A DNA stretch of 64,000 bases from Streptomyces sp. 35G-GA-8 (GCF_023534745.1 NZ_JAMHJQ010000009.1:186001-250000); one strand, 5' to 3'. Shown: positions 1 to 9,307, numbered from the stretch's first letter. Numbers and translations: made by a program. Notes: generated from the letters alone by a model not told the origin.

Positions 1-1094
1 CCATCTACAACGGCGACAACAAGCTGAAGATCAAGAACTACGACGGTTCGATCTGGACCAACGAAGAGGACAAGGAGTGGCTCCAGGTCAACGACGGCAA
101 CAAGGACTACGGGCCCATCGACCTGCGCTACGCCATGCAGGAGTCGGCCAACTCCCCGTTCGTCCAGCTGGGCATGGACGTGGGCATCCCCCAGGTCCGT
201 GACGCGGCCATCAAAGCCGGGCTCCTGGAGAGCTCCCTCACCGAGTCGAACGTTCCGTCCTTCTCGATCGGTATCTCGGACCCCAGCACCATCCGGATGG
301 CGGGCGCCTACGGCACCTTCGCCTCCAGCGGCAAGCAGCGCGACCCCTACTCCGTCACCAAGGTGCTCCAGAGCGGCAAGACCGTCTACGAGCACGAGGC
401 CAAGGACCAGAGGGCGTTCGACCCGGCCGTCGCCGACAACGTCACGGACGTACTGAAGACCGTGGTGGAGAAGGGCACCGGTAAGAACGCGCGGCTCGAA
501 GGGCGCGAGGTGGCCGGCAAGACCGGTACCACCGACGGCAACAAGTCGGCCTGGTTCGTGGGCTACACCCCGCAGCTGTCGACCGCCATCGACATGTACC
601 GGATGGACGACGACGCGACGAACAAGAACCGCGAGTTCCTGAAGATGTTCGGCACGGGTGGCCAGGACAAGATCCACGGTGCCTCGTTCCCCTCGGAGAT
701 CTGGCACGACTACATGGAAGAGGCGCTCAAGGGGCAGCCCGCCGTGAAGTTCCCCGAGCCCGAGCCCGTCGGAGGGGCTTGGTACGGCGGCGGCACGTCA
801 CCGTCCCCGACCCCGAGCGAGACGCCGTCCGAGACGCCGAGCGAGACGCCGTCCGAGACTCCCTCGGAGACGCCGTCCGAGACGCCGTCCGACACGCCCT
901 CCTCGGAGGAGTCCTGCGACCTGCCGTTCGGCTGCGGCAACGGCGGCGGCAATGGAGGTAATGGCGGCAACGGAGGTAATGGCGGCAACGGAGGTAATGG
1001 GGGCAACGGCGGACCTGGCGGAGAGAACAGTCCGTCATCGTCCCCGGGTGAGAGCACCGAGGACACCAGCATCTTCGGAGGCCCCAGAGGCTGA
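1..1094 (+). CDS. Class A penicillin-binding protein, C-terminal part (5' end outside window)
   Basis: This is the transpeptidase half of a bifunctional peptidoglycan synthase, which polymerises glycan strands and cross-links stem peptides outside the membrane. The frame is open from the first bases, so the start and the transglycosylase domain lie left of the window. Visible motifs are SxN (SAN in QESANSPFVQ) and the KTG box in GKTGTTDGNKSAWFVGYTPQ; the SxxK active serine must be upstream. After the domain comes a low-complexity tail of about 100 residues: TPSE repeats, a short segment with two cysteines (CDLPFGCG), GGN repeats, then a Ser/Glu-rich end. Long Pro/Ser/Gly tails are common on actinobacterial PBPs and probably lie in the cell wall. 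The neighbouring GT87, alr-like and femX genes also fit envelope work. S. coelicolor SCO3901 is the expected counterpart, by position and from memory. Confidence 0.93.
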   Translation, partial: IYNGDNKLKIKNYDGSIWTNEEDKEWLQVNDGNKDYGPIDLRYAMQESANSPFVQLGMDVGIPQVRDAAIKAGLLESSLTESNVPSFSIGISDPSTIRMAGAYGTFASSGKQRDPYSVTKVLQSGKTVYEHEAKDQRAFDPAVADNVTDVLKTVVEKGTGKNARLEGREVAGKTGTTDGNKSAWFVGYTPQLSTAIDMYRMDDDATNKNREFLKMFGTGGQDKIHGASFPSEIWHDYMEEALKGQPAVKFPEPEPVGGAWYGGGTSPSPTPSETPSETPSETPSETPSETPSETPSDTPSSEESCDLPFGCGNGGGNGGNGGNGGNGGNGGNGGNGGPGGENSPSSSPGESTEDTSIFGGPRG

Positions 1095-1233
1095 CCGCCA
1101 CGGGCCCGGGAGGCCGACCGCCGCCCACGAGACCCGCCACGAGGGCCGCCGCACCGGCACGTACCGACTCGCGTACGTGTACGGTGCGGCGGCCCTCGCC
1201 GCGTTCCTGGCGGCATACGGCAGGATGGGCGCC

Positions 1234-2724
1234 ATGCCCAGCGCAGAAGAGACATCCGTGGACCAGGACCGGCCGGTCGTGCCGCCCACGCGGCGTGACG
1301 AGATCGCCGCGGCCGGCAGCGAGCTGATCGGCGGCCCGGTCGGGCGCTGGGCCTGGTTCGGCAGCAGCTGGCTCACCCCCGTACGCGTCGTCGCGCTCGT
1401 GGCGATCGGCATGTTTGCGCTCGGCATGGCGCAGAAGATGCCGTGTTACAACTGGGCCTGGTTCCGCGGCGCCAGCTCGCAGTACACCCACGCCTGCTAC
1501 TCGGACATCCCGCACCTCTTCCTGGGACGCGGCTTCTCCGACAACCTGGTGCCGTACTTCGACCGGCTCAACGGCGACATGGAGTACCTGGAGTACCCCG
1601 TACTGACCGGCCTCTTCATGGAGGTCGCCTCCTGGCTCACACCGGGCGGCTCCCTGCAGTACCGCGAGCAGATGTACTGGATGGTCAACGCGGGAATGCT
1701 GATGATCTGCGCCGCGATCATCGCCGTCTGCGTCGCCCGCACCCACCGCCGCCGCCCCTGGGACGCCCTGCTGGTCGCCCTCGCGCCCGCCTTCGCCCTC
1801 ACGGCCACCATCAACTGGGACCTGCTGGCTGTGGCGCTCACCGCCGCCGCGATGCTGATGTGGTCACGCGGCCGCGCCCTTGCCTTCGGCATCCTCATCG
1901 GCCTCGCGACCGCCGCCAAGCTCTACCCCGTACTGCTCCTGGGACCGCTGCTCCTGCTGTGCTGGCGGGCGGGGAGATTCCGCGAGTACGGAACGGCGGT
2001 CCTGGGCGCCGCCGCCGCCTGGCTCGCGGTGAATCTGCCGGTCATGGTCCTCGCACCCGAGGGATGGAAGAAGTTCTACACCTTCAGCCAGGAGCGCCAG
2101 GTCGACTTCGGCTCCTTCTGGCTGATCATCACCCAGCGCACGGGCGAGTCGCTGGACGTCGGCACCGTCAACAACTACGCGATGCTTCTGATGCTCCTGG
2201 CGTGCGCGGGCATCGCGACGCTCGCCCTGACGGCCCCGCGCCGGCCACGCTTCGCCCAGCTCGCCTTCCTCGTCGTCGCCGCCTTCATCCTCACCAACAA
2301 GGTCTACTCACCGCAGTACGTACTGTGGCTCGTCCCACTGGCGGCCCTCGCCCGGCCCCGCTGGCGGGACTTCCTGATCTGGCAGGCCTGCGAGGTCATG
2401 TACTACCTCGGCATCTGGATGTACCTCGCCTACACGACCAGCGGCGACGCCCACAAGGGACTGCCCACCGAGGGCTACCAGCTCGCCATCGCCCTGCACC
2501 TGCTGGGGACGCTCTACCTGTGCGCGCTGGTCGTACGGGACATCCTGATGCCCGAGAAGGACGGTGTACGCACCGACGGCTCCGACGACCCCTCGGGCGG
2601 CGTACTGGACCGGGCGCAGGACAGATTCGTACTCGGCGGCGCCGCCAGGCCGACACAGCACGCCGCCCAGTCGGTGGAAGGGCCCCGGGTCGAATGGGGC
2701 GTGCGGCCACCAGGAGCCGCCTGA
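1234..2724 (+). CDS. GT87-type polytopic membrane glycosyltransferase
   Basis: A 496-residue integral membrane protein of the DUF2029/GT87 type, resembling actinobacterial polyprenyl-phosphate-sugar-dependent mannosyl or arabinosyl transferases. About ten hydrophobic segments run from near residue 45 to 450, starting at TPVRVVALVAIGMFALGMAQ. An early extracytoplasmic loop carries the acidic segment DRLNGDMEYLEYPVLTG, where such enzymes usually place the catalytic acid. The frame stays open further upstream into the PBP tail, but that part has no hydrophobic or family sequence. I chose ATG 1234 (MPSAEETSVD), with GGA just upstream; ATG 1225 is also possible. The gene starts 140 bp after the PBP gene and ends at a strong terminator. 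The substrate is not predictable; a lipid-linked sugar for envelope glycans is an inference. Confidence 0.8.
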   Translation: MPSAEETSVDQDRPVVPPTRRDEIAAAGSELIGGPVGRWAWFGSSWLTPVRVVALVAIGMFALGMAQKMPCYNWAWFRGASSQYTHACYSDIPHLFLGRGFSDNLVPYFDRLNGDMEYLEYPVLTGLFMEVASWLTPGGSLQYREQMYWMVNAGMLMICAAIIAVCVARTHRRRPWDALLVALAPAFALTATINWDLLAVALTAAAMLMWSRGRALAFGILIGLATAAKLYPVLLLGPLLLLCWRAGRFREYGTAVLGAAAAWLAVNLPVMVLAPEGWKKFYTFSQERQVDFGSFWLIITQRTGESLDVGTVNNYAMLLMLLACAGIATLALTAPRRPRFAQLAFLVVAAFILTNKVYSPQYVLWLVPLAALARPRWRDFLIWQACEVMYYLGIWMYLAYTTSGDAHKGLPTEGYQLAIALHLLGTLYLCALVVRDILMPEKDGVRTDGSDDPSGGVLDRAQDRFVLGGAARPTQHAAQSVEGPRVEWGVRPPGAA

Positions 2725-2769
2725 GCGGCCCACGCGCCCGCGACGCCGCCCAGGCCGGTCACCGACATG

Positions 2770-2810
2770 AAAAGGCCGCAGAGCGCCCCTGGAGCGCTCT
2801 GCGGCCTTTT
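2770..2810. terminator. Bidirectional intrinsic terminator between convergent genes
   Basis: A perfect 17-base stem (AAAAGGCCGCAGAGCGC and its complement) around a 7-base loop. It is A-rich on one side and ends in TTTT on the other, so it can serve both strands. It separates the glycosyltransferase gene (plus strand) from the alr-like gene (minus strand). Confidence 0.9.
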
Positions 2811-2824
2811 GGGTGACGTCCCGC

Positions 2825-3856
2825 TCAGCGGTCGACGAGACGGTCGAACTGCGTCGTCGTGTGCCGCAGATGAGCCACCAGCTCATCCCCGACCTTGGGC
2901 TCCTGCGCGTCGGACGGCACGAACAGGATCGACACCTGCATATGCGGCGGCTCCGCGAACCAACGCTGCTTGCCGTCCCAGACGAACGGCGACAGATTCC
3001 GGTTCACCGTGGCCAGACCCGCCCGCGCGACACCCTTCGCACGCGGCATCACCCCGTGCAACGCCTTCGGAGCCTCCAGACCCACCCCATGGGACGTCCC
3101 CCCGGCGACCACCACCAGCCAGCCGTCGGAAGCGACCTTCTGCTGGCGATAGCCGAACCGCTCCCCCTTGGAGACGCGGGTGACATCCAGGACAGAGCCC
3201 CGGTACTCCGTCGCGTCGTGATCCCCCAGCCACAGCCGCGTACCGATACGCGCCCGGAAACGGGTCTGCGGGAACTGCTGCTGCAAGCTGGCCAGGTCCG
3301 CGGCGCGCAAGTGGCTCACGAACATCGTGTGCAACGGAAGCCGTGCCGCACGCAGCCGGTCCATCCACGCGATGACCTCCTCCACCGCGTCGGACCCGTC
3401 CGTACGGTCCAGCGGCAGATGCAGGGCGAAACCCTCCAGCCGCACGTCCTCAATGGCCGCGTGGAGCTGGCCGAGCTCCTCCTCCTTCACGCCATGGCGC
3501 TTCATCGAGCTCATGCACTCGATGACCACACGAGCGCCCACCAGCGCGAAGACACCATCGACGGACGAGACCGAACGCACTACCCGATCGGGCAGCGGCA
3601 CCGGCTCCTCACCCCGCCGGAACGGCGTGAGAACCAGCAGGTCACCACTGAACCAGTCCTTGATCCTGGCCGCCTCGTAGATGGTTCCGACAGCCAGCGT
3701 GTCGGACCCGAAGCGCGTGGTCTCATCGGCGAGGCGCTCATGACCGAAGCCATAGCCATTGCCCTTGCAGACCGGGACAACCCCCGGGAACTGCTCGATG
3801 ACCGACTTCTGGTGCGCCCGCCAGCGCGCGGTGTCGACGTAGAGGGAGAGCGCCAT
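2825..3856 (-). CDS. Alanine racemase-like PLP enzyme (fold type III)
   Basis: A 343-residue protein. The N-terminal TIM barrel carries VCKGNGYGFGH, equivalent to the VVKANAYGHG lysine motif of alanine racemases, where the Lys holds pyridoxal phosphate. The C-terminal part (GTRLWLGDHDATEY onwards) fits the beta-domain with the order typical of fold III racemases and decarboxylases. At 343 residues it is shorter than a typical Alr (about 370-390), so it may act on another amino acid. It lies about 170 bp downstream of femX on the same strand, which suggests a role in precursors for peptidoglycan branching, but that is context only. The start is the ATG giving MALSLYVDTARW; the frame continues upstream through a 12-bp repeat that does not look coding. 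The housekeeping alr is not in this window. Confidence 0.78.
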   Translation of the reverse strand: MALSLYVDTARWRAHQKSVIEQFPGVVPVCKGNGYGFGHERLADETTRFGSDTLAVGTIYEAARIKDWFSGDLLVLTPFRRGEEPVPLPDRVVRSVSSVDGVFALVGARVVIECMSSMKRHGVKEEELGQLHAAIEDVRLEGFALHLPLDRTDGSDAVEEVIAWMDRLRAARLPLHTMFVSHLRAADLASLQQQFPQTRFRARIGTRLWLGDHDATEYRGSVLDVTRVSKGERFGYRQQKVASDGWLVVVAGGTSHGVGLEAPKALHGVMPRAKGVARAGLATVNRNLSPFVWDGKQRWFAEPPHMQVSILFVPSDAQEPKVGDELVAHLRHTTTQFDRLVDR

Positions 3857-3917
3857 ACCGGTCCGGAACCTTTCTCTCGGCTGCCGTGAATCGAAGAGAT
3901 GGATGAACGAGGAGGAG

Positions 3918-3952
3918 AAACGAGGGGGGAAACGAGGGGGGAAACGAGGGGG
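3918..3952. repeat. 12-bp G-run tandem repeat, three units
   Basis: Three near-identical copies of AAACGAGGGGGG lie between femX and the alr-like start, followed by further AAAC and AAAGGGGGAG echoes. On the minus strand, the transcribed direction, this is a CCCCCC-rich leader. No hairpin terminator is obvious here, so femX and the alr-like gene may be read together. Confidence 0.8.
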
Positions 3953-4026
3953 AAACAAAACGAAAGGGGGAGAATCCGGCCGCCGCACGGAACGCCACAG
4001 AGGCTGACCGCCGGCCACCACCGCGG

Positions 4027-5145
4027 TCAGCGGCGCGACATATAGATGTCGAGCGCCTTGTGCAGCAGCTTGTTGAGCGGGAAATCCCACTCACCGATGT
4101 ACTCGACGGCCTCGCCGCCCGTACCCACCTTGAACTGGATCAGACCGAAGAGATGATCGGTCTCGTCGAGCGAGTCGGAGATCCCGCGCAGGTCATAGAC
4201 CGTCGCACCCATCGCGTACGCGTCACGCAGCATCCGCCACTGCATCGCGTTCGACGGCCTGACCTCACGCTTGTGATTGGCCGACGCACCGTACGAGTAC
4301 CAGACATGACCGCCGACGATCAACATCGTCGCCGCCGCGACATTCTCACCCTCATGACGGGCGAAATACAGCCGCATACGATTCGGGTCCTCGTTGTTCA
4401 GCACCGTCCACATGCGCTGGAAGTACGACAACGGGCGCGGCCGGAAATGGTCCCGCTCAGCCGTGATCTCGTACAGCCGCTGCCACTCGCCGAGATCCTC
4501 GTAGCCGCCCTGCACCACATCGACGCCGGCCTTCTCGGCCTTCTTGATATTGCGCCGCCACAACTGATTGAAGCCCTTGAGAACGTCATCCAGCGACCGA
4601 TTCGCCAACGGCACCTGGAAGACATAGCGCGGCTGCACATCACCGAAGCCCGCGCCGCCGTCCTCCCCCTGCTGCCAGCCCATCTTGCGCAGCCGGTCGG
4701 ACACCTCGAACGCACGCGGCTCGATATGCGTCGCCTCGACATCACGCAGACGCTTCACATCCGGATCCTGAATACCCGACTTGATCGCACCCGCGTTCCA
4801 CCGGCGAATCACCACCGGCGGACCCATCTTCACCGAGAAGGCACCCTGATGCTTCAGATGCGCCAGCATCGGCCGCAGCCACTCGTCCAGATTCGGGGCG
4901 TACCAGTTCAGCACCGGCCCCTCGGGCAGATACGCCAGATACCGCTTGATCTTCGGCAGCTGACGGTAGAGCACCAGCCCCGCGCCGACCAGCTGGTCGT
5001 TCTTGTCGAACCAGCCCAGGTTCTCCGAGCGCCACTCCGTCTTGACATCAGCCCATGCCGGGACCTGGCAATGACTCGCCGCCGGCAGACTCTGGATATA
5101 CGCCAGATGCTGCTCTCGGCTGATGGTCCTCAGGGTCAGACTCAT
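4027..5145 (-). CDS. femX: FemX, lipid II peptidyl-glycine transferase
   Basis: A 372-residue member of the FemABX/MurM family. These enzymes use aminoacyl-tRNA to add the cross-bridge amino acid to lipid II. In S. coelicolor FemX (SCO3904) is reported to add the single glycine to LL-diaminopimelate, the branch made by Streptomyces. Visible family features are paired GNAT-like domains, the motif LWRRNIKKAEKAGV, and a charged helical segment before the second domain; the C-terminal region has YDLRGISDSLDETDHLFGLIQFKVGTGG, typical of the FemX C-domain. The length matches the family. The start MSLTLRTISREQH is chosen because FemX proteins begin directly with this strand. It lies in an envelope neighbourhood (PBP, GT87, alr-like). 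Confidence 0.93.
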   Translation of the reverse strand: MSLTLRTISREQHLAYIQSLPAASHCQVPAWADVKTEWRSENLGWFDKNDQLVGAGLVLYRQLPKIKRYLAYLPEGPVLNWYAPNLDEWLRPMLAHLKHQGAFSVKMGPPVVIRRWNAGAIKSGIQDPDVKRLRDVEATHIEPRAFEVSDRLRKMGWQQGEDGGAGFGDVQPRYVFQVPLANRSLDDVLKGFNQLWRRNIKKAEKAGVDVVQGGYEDLGEWQRLYEITAERDHFRPRPLSYFQRMWTVLNNEDPNRMRLYFARHEGENVAAATMLIVGGHVWYSYGASANHKREVRPSNAMQWRMLRDAYAMGATVYDLRGISDSLDETDHLFGLIQFKVGTGGEAVEYIGEWDFPLNKLLHKALDIYMSRR

Positions 5146-5255
5146 GCGGGGCGCTCCTCGGCAGGTGTGTCCCCATCGATACAGGGGCTCCGGCTCTCGC
5201 GCGAAGCCTACTGTGCCGATGGAGCGCCCCGTCTGGCTGTGGGCGGAGCGTCCGG

Positions 5256-5570
5256 CTATCCGACGACCCCACCGAACAGTCCGCCATGCGCCATTCCGAG
5301 GAAGAACCCGACCGCCGAGGCGCCGAGCCCGATGATGATCAGGAACCGTTCACGCGTCGTCACGGAGATGAACTGCCCGTACGCGCCCGTCAGGACCCCC
5401 ACCAGTCCCGCCCACGAACTGAGCAGATGCAGATTGTGGAAGAAAGCCGAGACGAAGGCGAGAACGCCCAGTGTCAGCGTCACCACGACCAGGGTGTCCT
5501 GGAGGGGATGACGCTTGCCGTCCGTGGAGAACAGAGAGGTGGCGGAGTTCGGTCGCATTGCCTGTGCCAT
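5256..5570 (-). CDS. Small membrane protein of unknown function
   Basis: A 104-residue protein starting [11 protein letters not shown], with a perfect AGGAGG seven bases before the ATG. After a polar N-terminus of about 28 residues, three hydrophobic helices follow (roughly residues 30-50, 55-72, 80-100), with no charged catalytic motif. It is conserved in position upstream of rpsF in Streptomyces (recalled as SCO3905). I do not recognise a function. It is transcribed divergently from rpsF, and the 272-bp gap must carry both promoters. Confidence 0.8.
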
Positions 5571-5842
5571 CTGGCACCTCCTGGCCTTGCCTGAAGGCGG
5601 CGCATCGTAGCGCCGCGCACACCCGATGTGTACAGATTGCGTCCGCAGGCGACCGGATTTCAACCGGAAGCCGGTCTGTGAGTAGTCTGTACGGTCTGCG
5701 GCGGTGTCTGCCCACGCCAGAAAACGGTCCCCTCGCCCGGCGAGCAGGATTGTCAGTGGCGGCCGATACCGTTGCTCACGCATCACGACCCTCCTGCCAC
5801 GGAACGACCGTGGCCGCTGAGTCCAAAGGAGGTGGGTTCCAC

Positions 5843-6133
5843 ATGCGTCACTACGAGGTGATGGTCATCCTCGACCCCGATCTTGAGGAGCGCGCTGTCT
5901 CCCCGTTGATCGAGAACTTCCTCTCCGTCGTCCGTGAGGGCAACGGAAAGGTCGAGAAGGTCGACACCTGGGGCCGTCGTCGTCTCTCTTACGAGATCAA
6001 GAAGAAGCCCGAGGGCATCTACTCGGTCATCGACCTGCAGGCCGAGCCCGCAGTCGTCAAGGAGCTCGACCGACAGATGAACCTGAACGAGTCGGTCCTC
6101 CGGACCAAGGTCCTCCGTCCCGAGACCCACTGA
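5843..6133 (+). CDS. rpsF: 30S ribosomal protein S6
   Basis: A 96-residue S6, the standard length, which binds 16S rRNA with S18 in the small-subunit platform. The sequence [19 protein letters not shown] and the [17 protein letters not shown] segment are diagnostic. AAAGGAGG lies ten bases before ATG 5843 and fixes the start. It is the first gene of the conserved rpsF-ssb-rpsR-rplI operon. Confidence 0.98.
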
Positions 6134-6207
6134 GCTCCTAGCTCAGAGGTCATCGGGTCCGAGCAGCAGCAAGCAGCCAGAAGCAATCCCCGCCGAGAGG
6201 TTCACCC

Positions 6208-6801
6208 ATGGCAGGCGAGACCGTCATCACGGTCGTCGGCAATCTCGTCGACGACCCCGAGCTGCGCTTCACCCCGTCCGGTGCGGCGGTCGCGAAGTTC
6301 CGCGTCGCGTCCACTCCCCGCACCTTCGACCGTCAGACCAATGAGTGGAAGGACGGCGAAAGCCTCTTCCTGACCTGCTCGGTCTGGCGTCAGGCGGCGG
6401 AGAACGTCGCCGAGTCGCTCCAGCGAGGCATGCGCGTTGTCGTGCAGGGCCGGCTGAAGCAGCGGTCCTACGAGGACCGCGAGGGCGTCAAGCGCACGGT
6501 CTACGAGCTGGACGTCGAGGAAGTCGGCCCCAGTCTCAAGAACGCCACGGCCAAGGTCACCAAGACCACCGGCCGCGGTGGCCAGGGCGGCTACGGCGGC
6601 GGCCAGCAGGGCGGCGGAAACTGGGGCGGCGGCCCCGGTGGTGGTGGCCAGCAGGGCGGCGGCGGAGCACCCGCCGACGACCCGTGGGCCACCAGCGCGC
6701 CGGCCGGCGGCGGCCAGCAGCAGCCGCAGAGCGGCGGGGGCAATGGAGGCGGCTGGGGCGGAAGCTCCGGCGGCGGCTACTCGGACGAGCCGCCCTTCTA
6801 G
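6208..6801 (+). CDS. ssb: Single-stranded DNA-binding protein
   Basis: A 197-residue SSB with an N-terminal OB fold (residues 1-115, [21 protein letters not shown]), then a long Gly/Gln/Ser-rich flexible linker, ending in the acidic tip DEPPF that recruits replication and repair partners. The size agrees with S. coelicolor SsbA. It lies between rpsF and rpsR with short gaps, so it is co-transcribed with ribosomal genes. A second, smaller ssb is usual elsewhere in Streptomyces. Confidence 0.98.
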   Translation: MAGETVITVVGNLVDDPELRFTPSGAAVAKFRVASTPRTFDRQTNEWKDGESLFLTCSVWRQAAENVAESLQRGMRVVVQGRLKQRSYEDREGVKRTVYELDVEEVGPSLKNATAKVTKTTGRGGQGGYGGGQQGGGNWGGGPGGGGQQGGGGAPADDPWATSAPAGGGQQQPQSGGGNGGGWGGSSGGGYSDEPPF

Positions 6802-6844
6802 GGCGGGCTCGCACCCCACTTCTTGATCACACAGGAGAAACACC

Positions 6845-7081
6845 ATGGCGAAGCCGCCTGTGCGCAAGCCTAAGAAGAAGGTCTGCGCATTCTGCAAGGA
6901 CAAGACCCAGTACGTGGACTACAAGGACACGAACATGCTGCGGAAGTTCATTTCCGACCGCGGCAAGATCCGTGCCCGCCGCGTCACCGGCAACTGCACG
7001 CAGCACCAGCGTGACGTCGCCACGGCAGTCAAGAACAGCCGTGAGATGGCGCTGCTGCCCTACACGTCCACCGCGCGATAA
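6845..7081 (+). CDS. rpsR: 30S ribosomal protein S18, zinc-ligand (C+) type
   Basis: A 78-residue S18. It has CAFC near residue 14 and NCTQH near residue 53, giving four potential zinc ligands. Actinobacteria often carry this zinc-binding form plus a zinc-independent paralogue controlled by Zur; this copy is the constitutive one in the ribosomal operon. The IDYKD-like segment and RARRVTGNC are family hallmarks. An AGGAG sequence lies upstream of the ATG. Confidence 0.97.
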   Translation: MAKPPVRKPKKKVCAFCKDKTQYVDYKDTNMLRKFISDRGKIRARRVTGNCTQHQRDVATAVKNSREMALLPYTSTAR

Positions 7082-7099
7082 GGGAAGGGTGACCGAATC

Positions 7100-7546
7100 A
7101 TGAAGATCATCCTCACCCACGAGGTCTCAGGCCTCGGTGCCGCCGGCGACGTCGTCGACGTCAAGGACGGCTACGCTCGCAACTACCTGGTCCCGCGTGG
7201 TTTCGCGATCCGCTGGACCAAGGGCGGCGAGAAGGACGTGGCGCAGATCCGCCGCGCCCGCAAGATCCACGAGATCGCCACCATCGAGCAGGCCAACGAG
7301 ATCAAGGCCCGCCTCGAAGGCGTGAAGGTACGTCTGGCCGTTCGCTCCGGCGACGCCGGCCGTCTCTTCGGCTCCGTCACCCCGGCCGACCTCGCCTCGG
7401 CGATCAAGTCCGCCGGTGGCCCGGAGGTCGACAAGCGCCGCATCGAGCTCGGTTCGCCGATCAAGACCCTGGGCTCGCACCAGGTGTCCGTCCGGCTGCA
7501 CCCCGAGGTCGCCGCGAAGCTTGGCGTCGAGGTCATCGCCGCCTGA
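7100..7546 (+). CDS. rplI: 50S ribosomal protein L9
   Basis: A 148-residue L9 of normal length: N-terminal RNA-binding domain [34 protein letters not shown], a long connecting helix, and a C-terminal domain ending in LGVEVIAA. It is the last gene of the rpsF operon and starts 18 bases after rpsR. A strong hairpin follows. Confidence 0.98.
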   Translation: MKIILTHEVSGLGAAGDVVDVKDGYARNYLVPRGFAIRWTKGGEKDVAQIRRARKIHEIATIEQANEIKARLEGVKVRLAVRSGDAGRLFGSVTPADLASAIKSAGGPEVDKRRIELGSPIKTLGSHQVSVRLHPEVAAKLGVEVIAA

Positions 7547-7557
7547 GCGAAGCGCTC

Positions 7558-7593
7558 AGCAGTACAGCTCAGCAGTACAGCTCAGCAGTACAT
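7558..7593. repeat. 13-bp direct repeat, three copies
   Basis: Three consecutive copies of CAGCAGTACAGCT-like sequence (period 13) lie between the rplI stop and the terminator hairpin. No function is evident. Confidence 0.7.
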
Positions 7594-7594
7594 G

Positions 7595-7630
7595 GAGAGG
7601 GCCGCATCCCCCAGGGGATGCGGCCCTCTC
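7595..7630. terminator. Terminator of the rpsF-rplI operon
   Basis: Near-perfect stem GAGAGGGCCGCATCCCC / GGGGATGCGGCCCTCTC with a two-base loop, just after rplI. No long T-run follows, which is usual for Streptomyces terminators. It lies between rplI and the convergent MATE gene. Confidence 0.88.
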
Positions 7631-7660
7631 GTGCTCTCTGGAAACGCCCCGCAGCGACCG

Positions 7661-7676
7661 TGTTTCACGTGAAACA
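7661..7676. promoter_or_regulatory. parS site 1 (ParB binding)
   Basis: A perfect 16-bp palindrome TGTTTCACGTGAAACA containing the 14-bp ParB core. It lies in the convergent gap between rplI and the MATE gene. Streptomyces ParB assembles on many such sites around oriC during sporulation segregation. Confidence 0.95.
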
Positions 7677-7693
7677 CGGCCTGCGTTCTTCCG

Positions 7694-9031
7694 TCAGCGG
7701 GTGGCGCCTATGACCAGCCACCGCCCCGAGCGGGTGCGCAGCCAGAGCGTCAGCATACGAACCCCCATCATCAGCCCCATCGCCCACCACAGAGCCGTCA
7801 GGCCGCCGCCCCAGGTGGGAACGAGCAGTGCGACCGGGGCGAAGACCGCGAGAGTCACCAACATCGCTCCCGCCAGATACGGGCCGTCCCCTGCGCCCAT
7901 CAGCACACCGTCCAGCACGAAGACGATCCCCGAGATCGGCTGAGTAACAGCCACCACCAACAGAGCCGGCAGCAGCGCGTCCTGCACCACCTGGTCACCG
8001 GTGAACAGGGGAATGAACAGTGGACGCGTCGCCACGATCAGAACGGCGAGCCCCACACCCGCCGCCACCCCCCACTGCACCATGCGACGGCAGACATCCC
8101 GGGCGCCCTGAGTGTCACCCGCCCCGAGATAGCGGCCAATGATCGCCTGGCCCGCGATGGCGATCGCATCGAGCGCGAAAGCTGTCAGGCTCCACAACGA
8201 CAGAATGATCTGATGGGCCGCCACATCCGCGTCGCCCAGGCGCGCGGCGACCGCTGTGGCGATCATCAGAACCGCGCGCAGCGACAGCGTACGGACCAAC
8301 AGCGGTACGCCGGCCTGCGCACTCGCCCGTATTCCCGCCGCGTCGGGACGCAGCGACGCACCGTGCCGACGCGCTCCACGGACTACCACCACGAGATAGA
8401 CGGCCGCCATGGCGCACTGAGCCAGCACCGTCCCCCAGGCGGAACCGGCGATCCCCAGACCGGCACCGTAGACGAGCACGACATTGAGCACCGCGTTGGC
8501 ACCGAACCCGCCGATGGCGACATACAGCGGGGTCCGGGTGTCCTGGAGCCCGCGCAGCACACCCGTGGCGGCGAGCACGACCAGCATGGCCGGGATGCCG
8601 AGACTGGAGATCCGCAGATAGGTCACCGCATACGGGGCGGCGGTGTCCGACGCCCCGAACAGACCCACAAGCCAGGGCGCGGCGGGCAGTGTGACGGCGA
8701 TGACCGCCGCGCCGAGCAGAAGAGCGAGCCAGATACCGTCCATGCCCTGACGGATGGCGGCTTGGAGATCGCCCGCGCCCACACGCCGGGCCACGGCCGC
8801 GGTGGTGGCGTAGGCGAGAAAGACAAAGATGCTCACCGCGGTCATCAGCAGGGCTGCCGCGATCGCCAGTCCGGCGAGTTGGGGGGTGCCGAGATGGCCG
8901 ACGATCGCACTGTCCACCATCACGAAGAGCGGCTCGGCGACGAGGGCGCCGAAGGCGGGAACGGCGAGGGCGATGATCTCGCGATCGTGCCTTCGGGGGC
9001 CTGTCCTGGATATCGCGGGAGCCTTTGTCAT
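7694..9031 (-). CDS. MATE-family efflux protein (DinF-like)
   Basis: A 445-residue polytopic protein with about twelve helices in two related halves, typical of MATE cation/drug antiporters of the DinF branch. Marker segments include EPLFVMVDSAIVGHLGTPQLAGLAIA in helices 1-2 and the corresponding LRAVLMIATAVAARLGDADVAAHQI in the second half. It lies convergent to rplI and divergent from dnaB, and is syntenic in Streptomyces. The substrate is unknown. Confidence 0.92.
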   Translation of the reverse strand: MTKAPAISRTGPRRHDREIIALAVPAFGALVAEPLFVMVDSAIVGHLGTPQLAGLAIAAALLMTAVSIFVFLAYATTAAVARRVGAGDLQAAIRQGMDGIWLALLLGAAVIAVTLPAAPWLVGLFGASDTAAPYAVTYLRISSLGIPAMLVVLAATGVLRGLQDTRTPLYVAIGGFGANAVLNVVLVYGAGLGIAGSAWGTVLAQCAMAAVYLVVVVRGARRHGASLRPDAAGIRASAQAGVPLLVRTLSLRAVLMIATAVAARLGDADVAAHQIILSLWSLTAFALDAIAIAGQAIIGRYLGAGDTQGARDVCRRMVQWGVAAGVGLAVLIVATRPLFIPLFTGDQVVQDALLPALLVVAVTQPISGIVFVLDGVLMGAGDGPYLAGAMLVTLAVFAPVALLVPTWGGGLTALWWAMGLMMGVRMLTLWLRTRSGRWLVIGATR

Positions 9032-9218
9032 GCGCTCAATCTAATCTTCCACAGGTAAGTGACGCAATGTGTCTGGACTCCTTACGCCACTGCCTCGCGG
9101 AGGCTCGGCTGTGTGCCGTTTGTTCTGATCTTGGTCCAGTCGGGAAAGTTTTTCTTCCCCACAGTCGGTGGACGGAAAAAGACCAGCTCAGAGTGGGTGC
9201 GACAAGGTCGCTATGAGT

Positions 9219-9307
9219 TTGTCCACAGTGCTGTCCCCCGGTCCGTGCACAGGATTGCCGGGGTTCTCCACAGCATCTGATCGGTCGTCCACATGGCCTG
9301 TGGATAA
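9219..9307. promoter_or_regulatory. Cluster of four DnaA-box-like 9-mers upstream of dnaB
   Basis: TTGTCCACA at 9219-9227 (perfect Streptomyces box), TTCTCCACA at 9264-9272, TCGTCCACA at 9285-9293, and TGTGGATAA at 9299-9307 (perfect box, reverse orientation) fall within 89 bp of the gap between the MATE gene and dnaB. The rest of 9032-9453 shows no convincing gene. Confidence 0.65.

Noticed and set aside
952-1233. Upstream extension of the GT87 gene overlapping the PBP tail
   Set aside because: It reads the GGN repeat DNA of the PBP tail in another frame; no signal or helix belongs there.
7660-7713. Short frame GTG TTT CAC GTG AAA starting in parS 1
   Set aside because: Only 17 codons, no ribosome-binding site, and it lies between a terminator and a convergent gene; parS alone explains the sequence.
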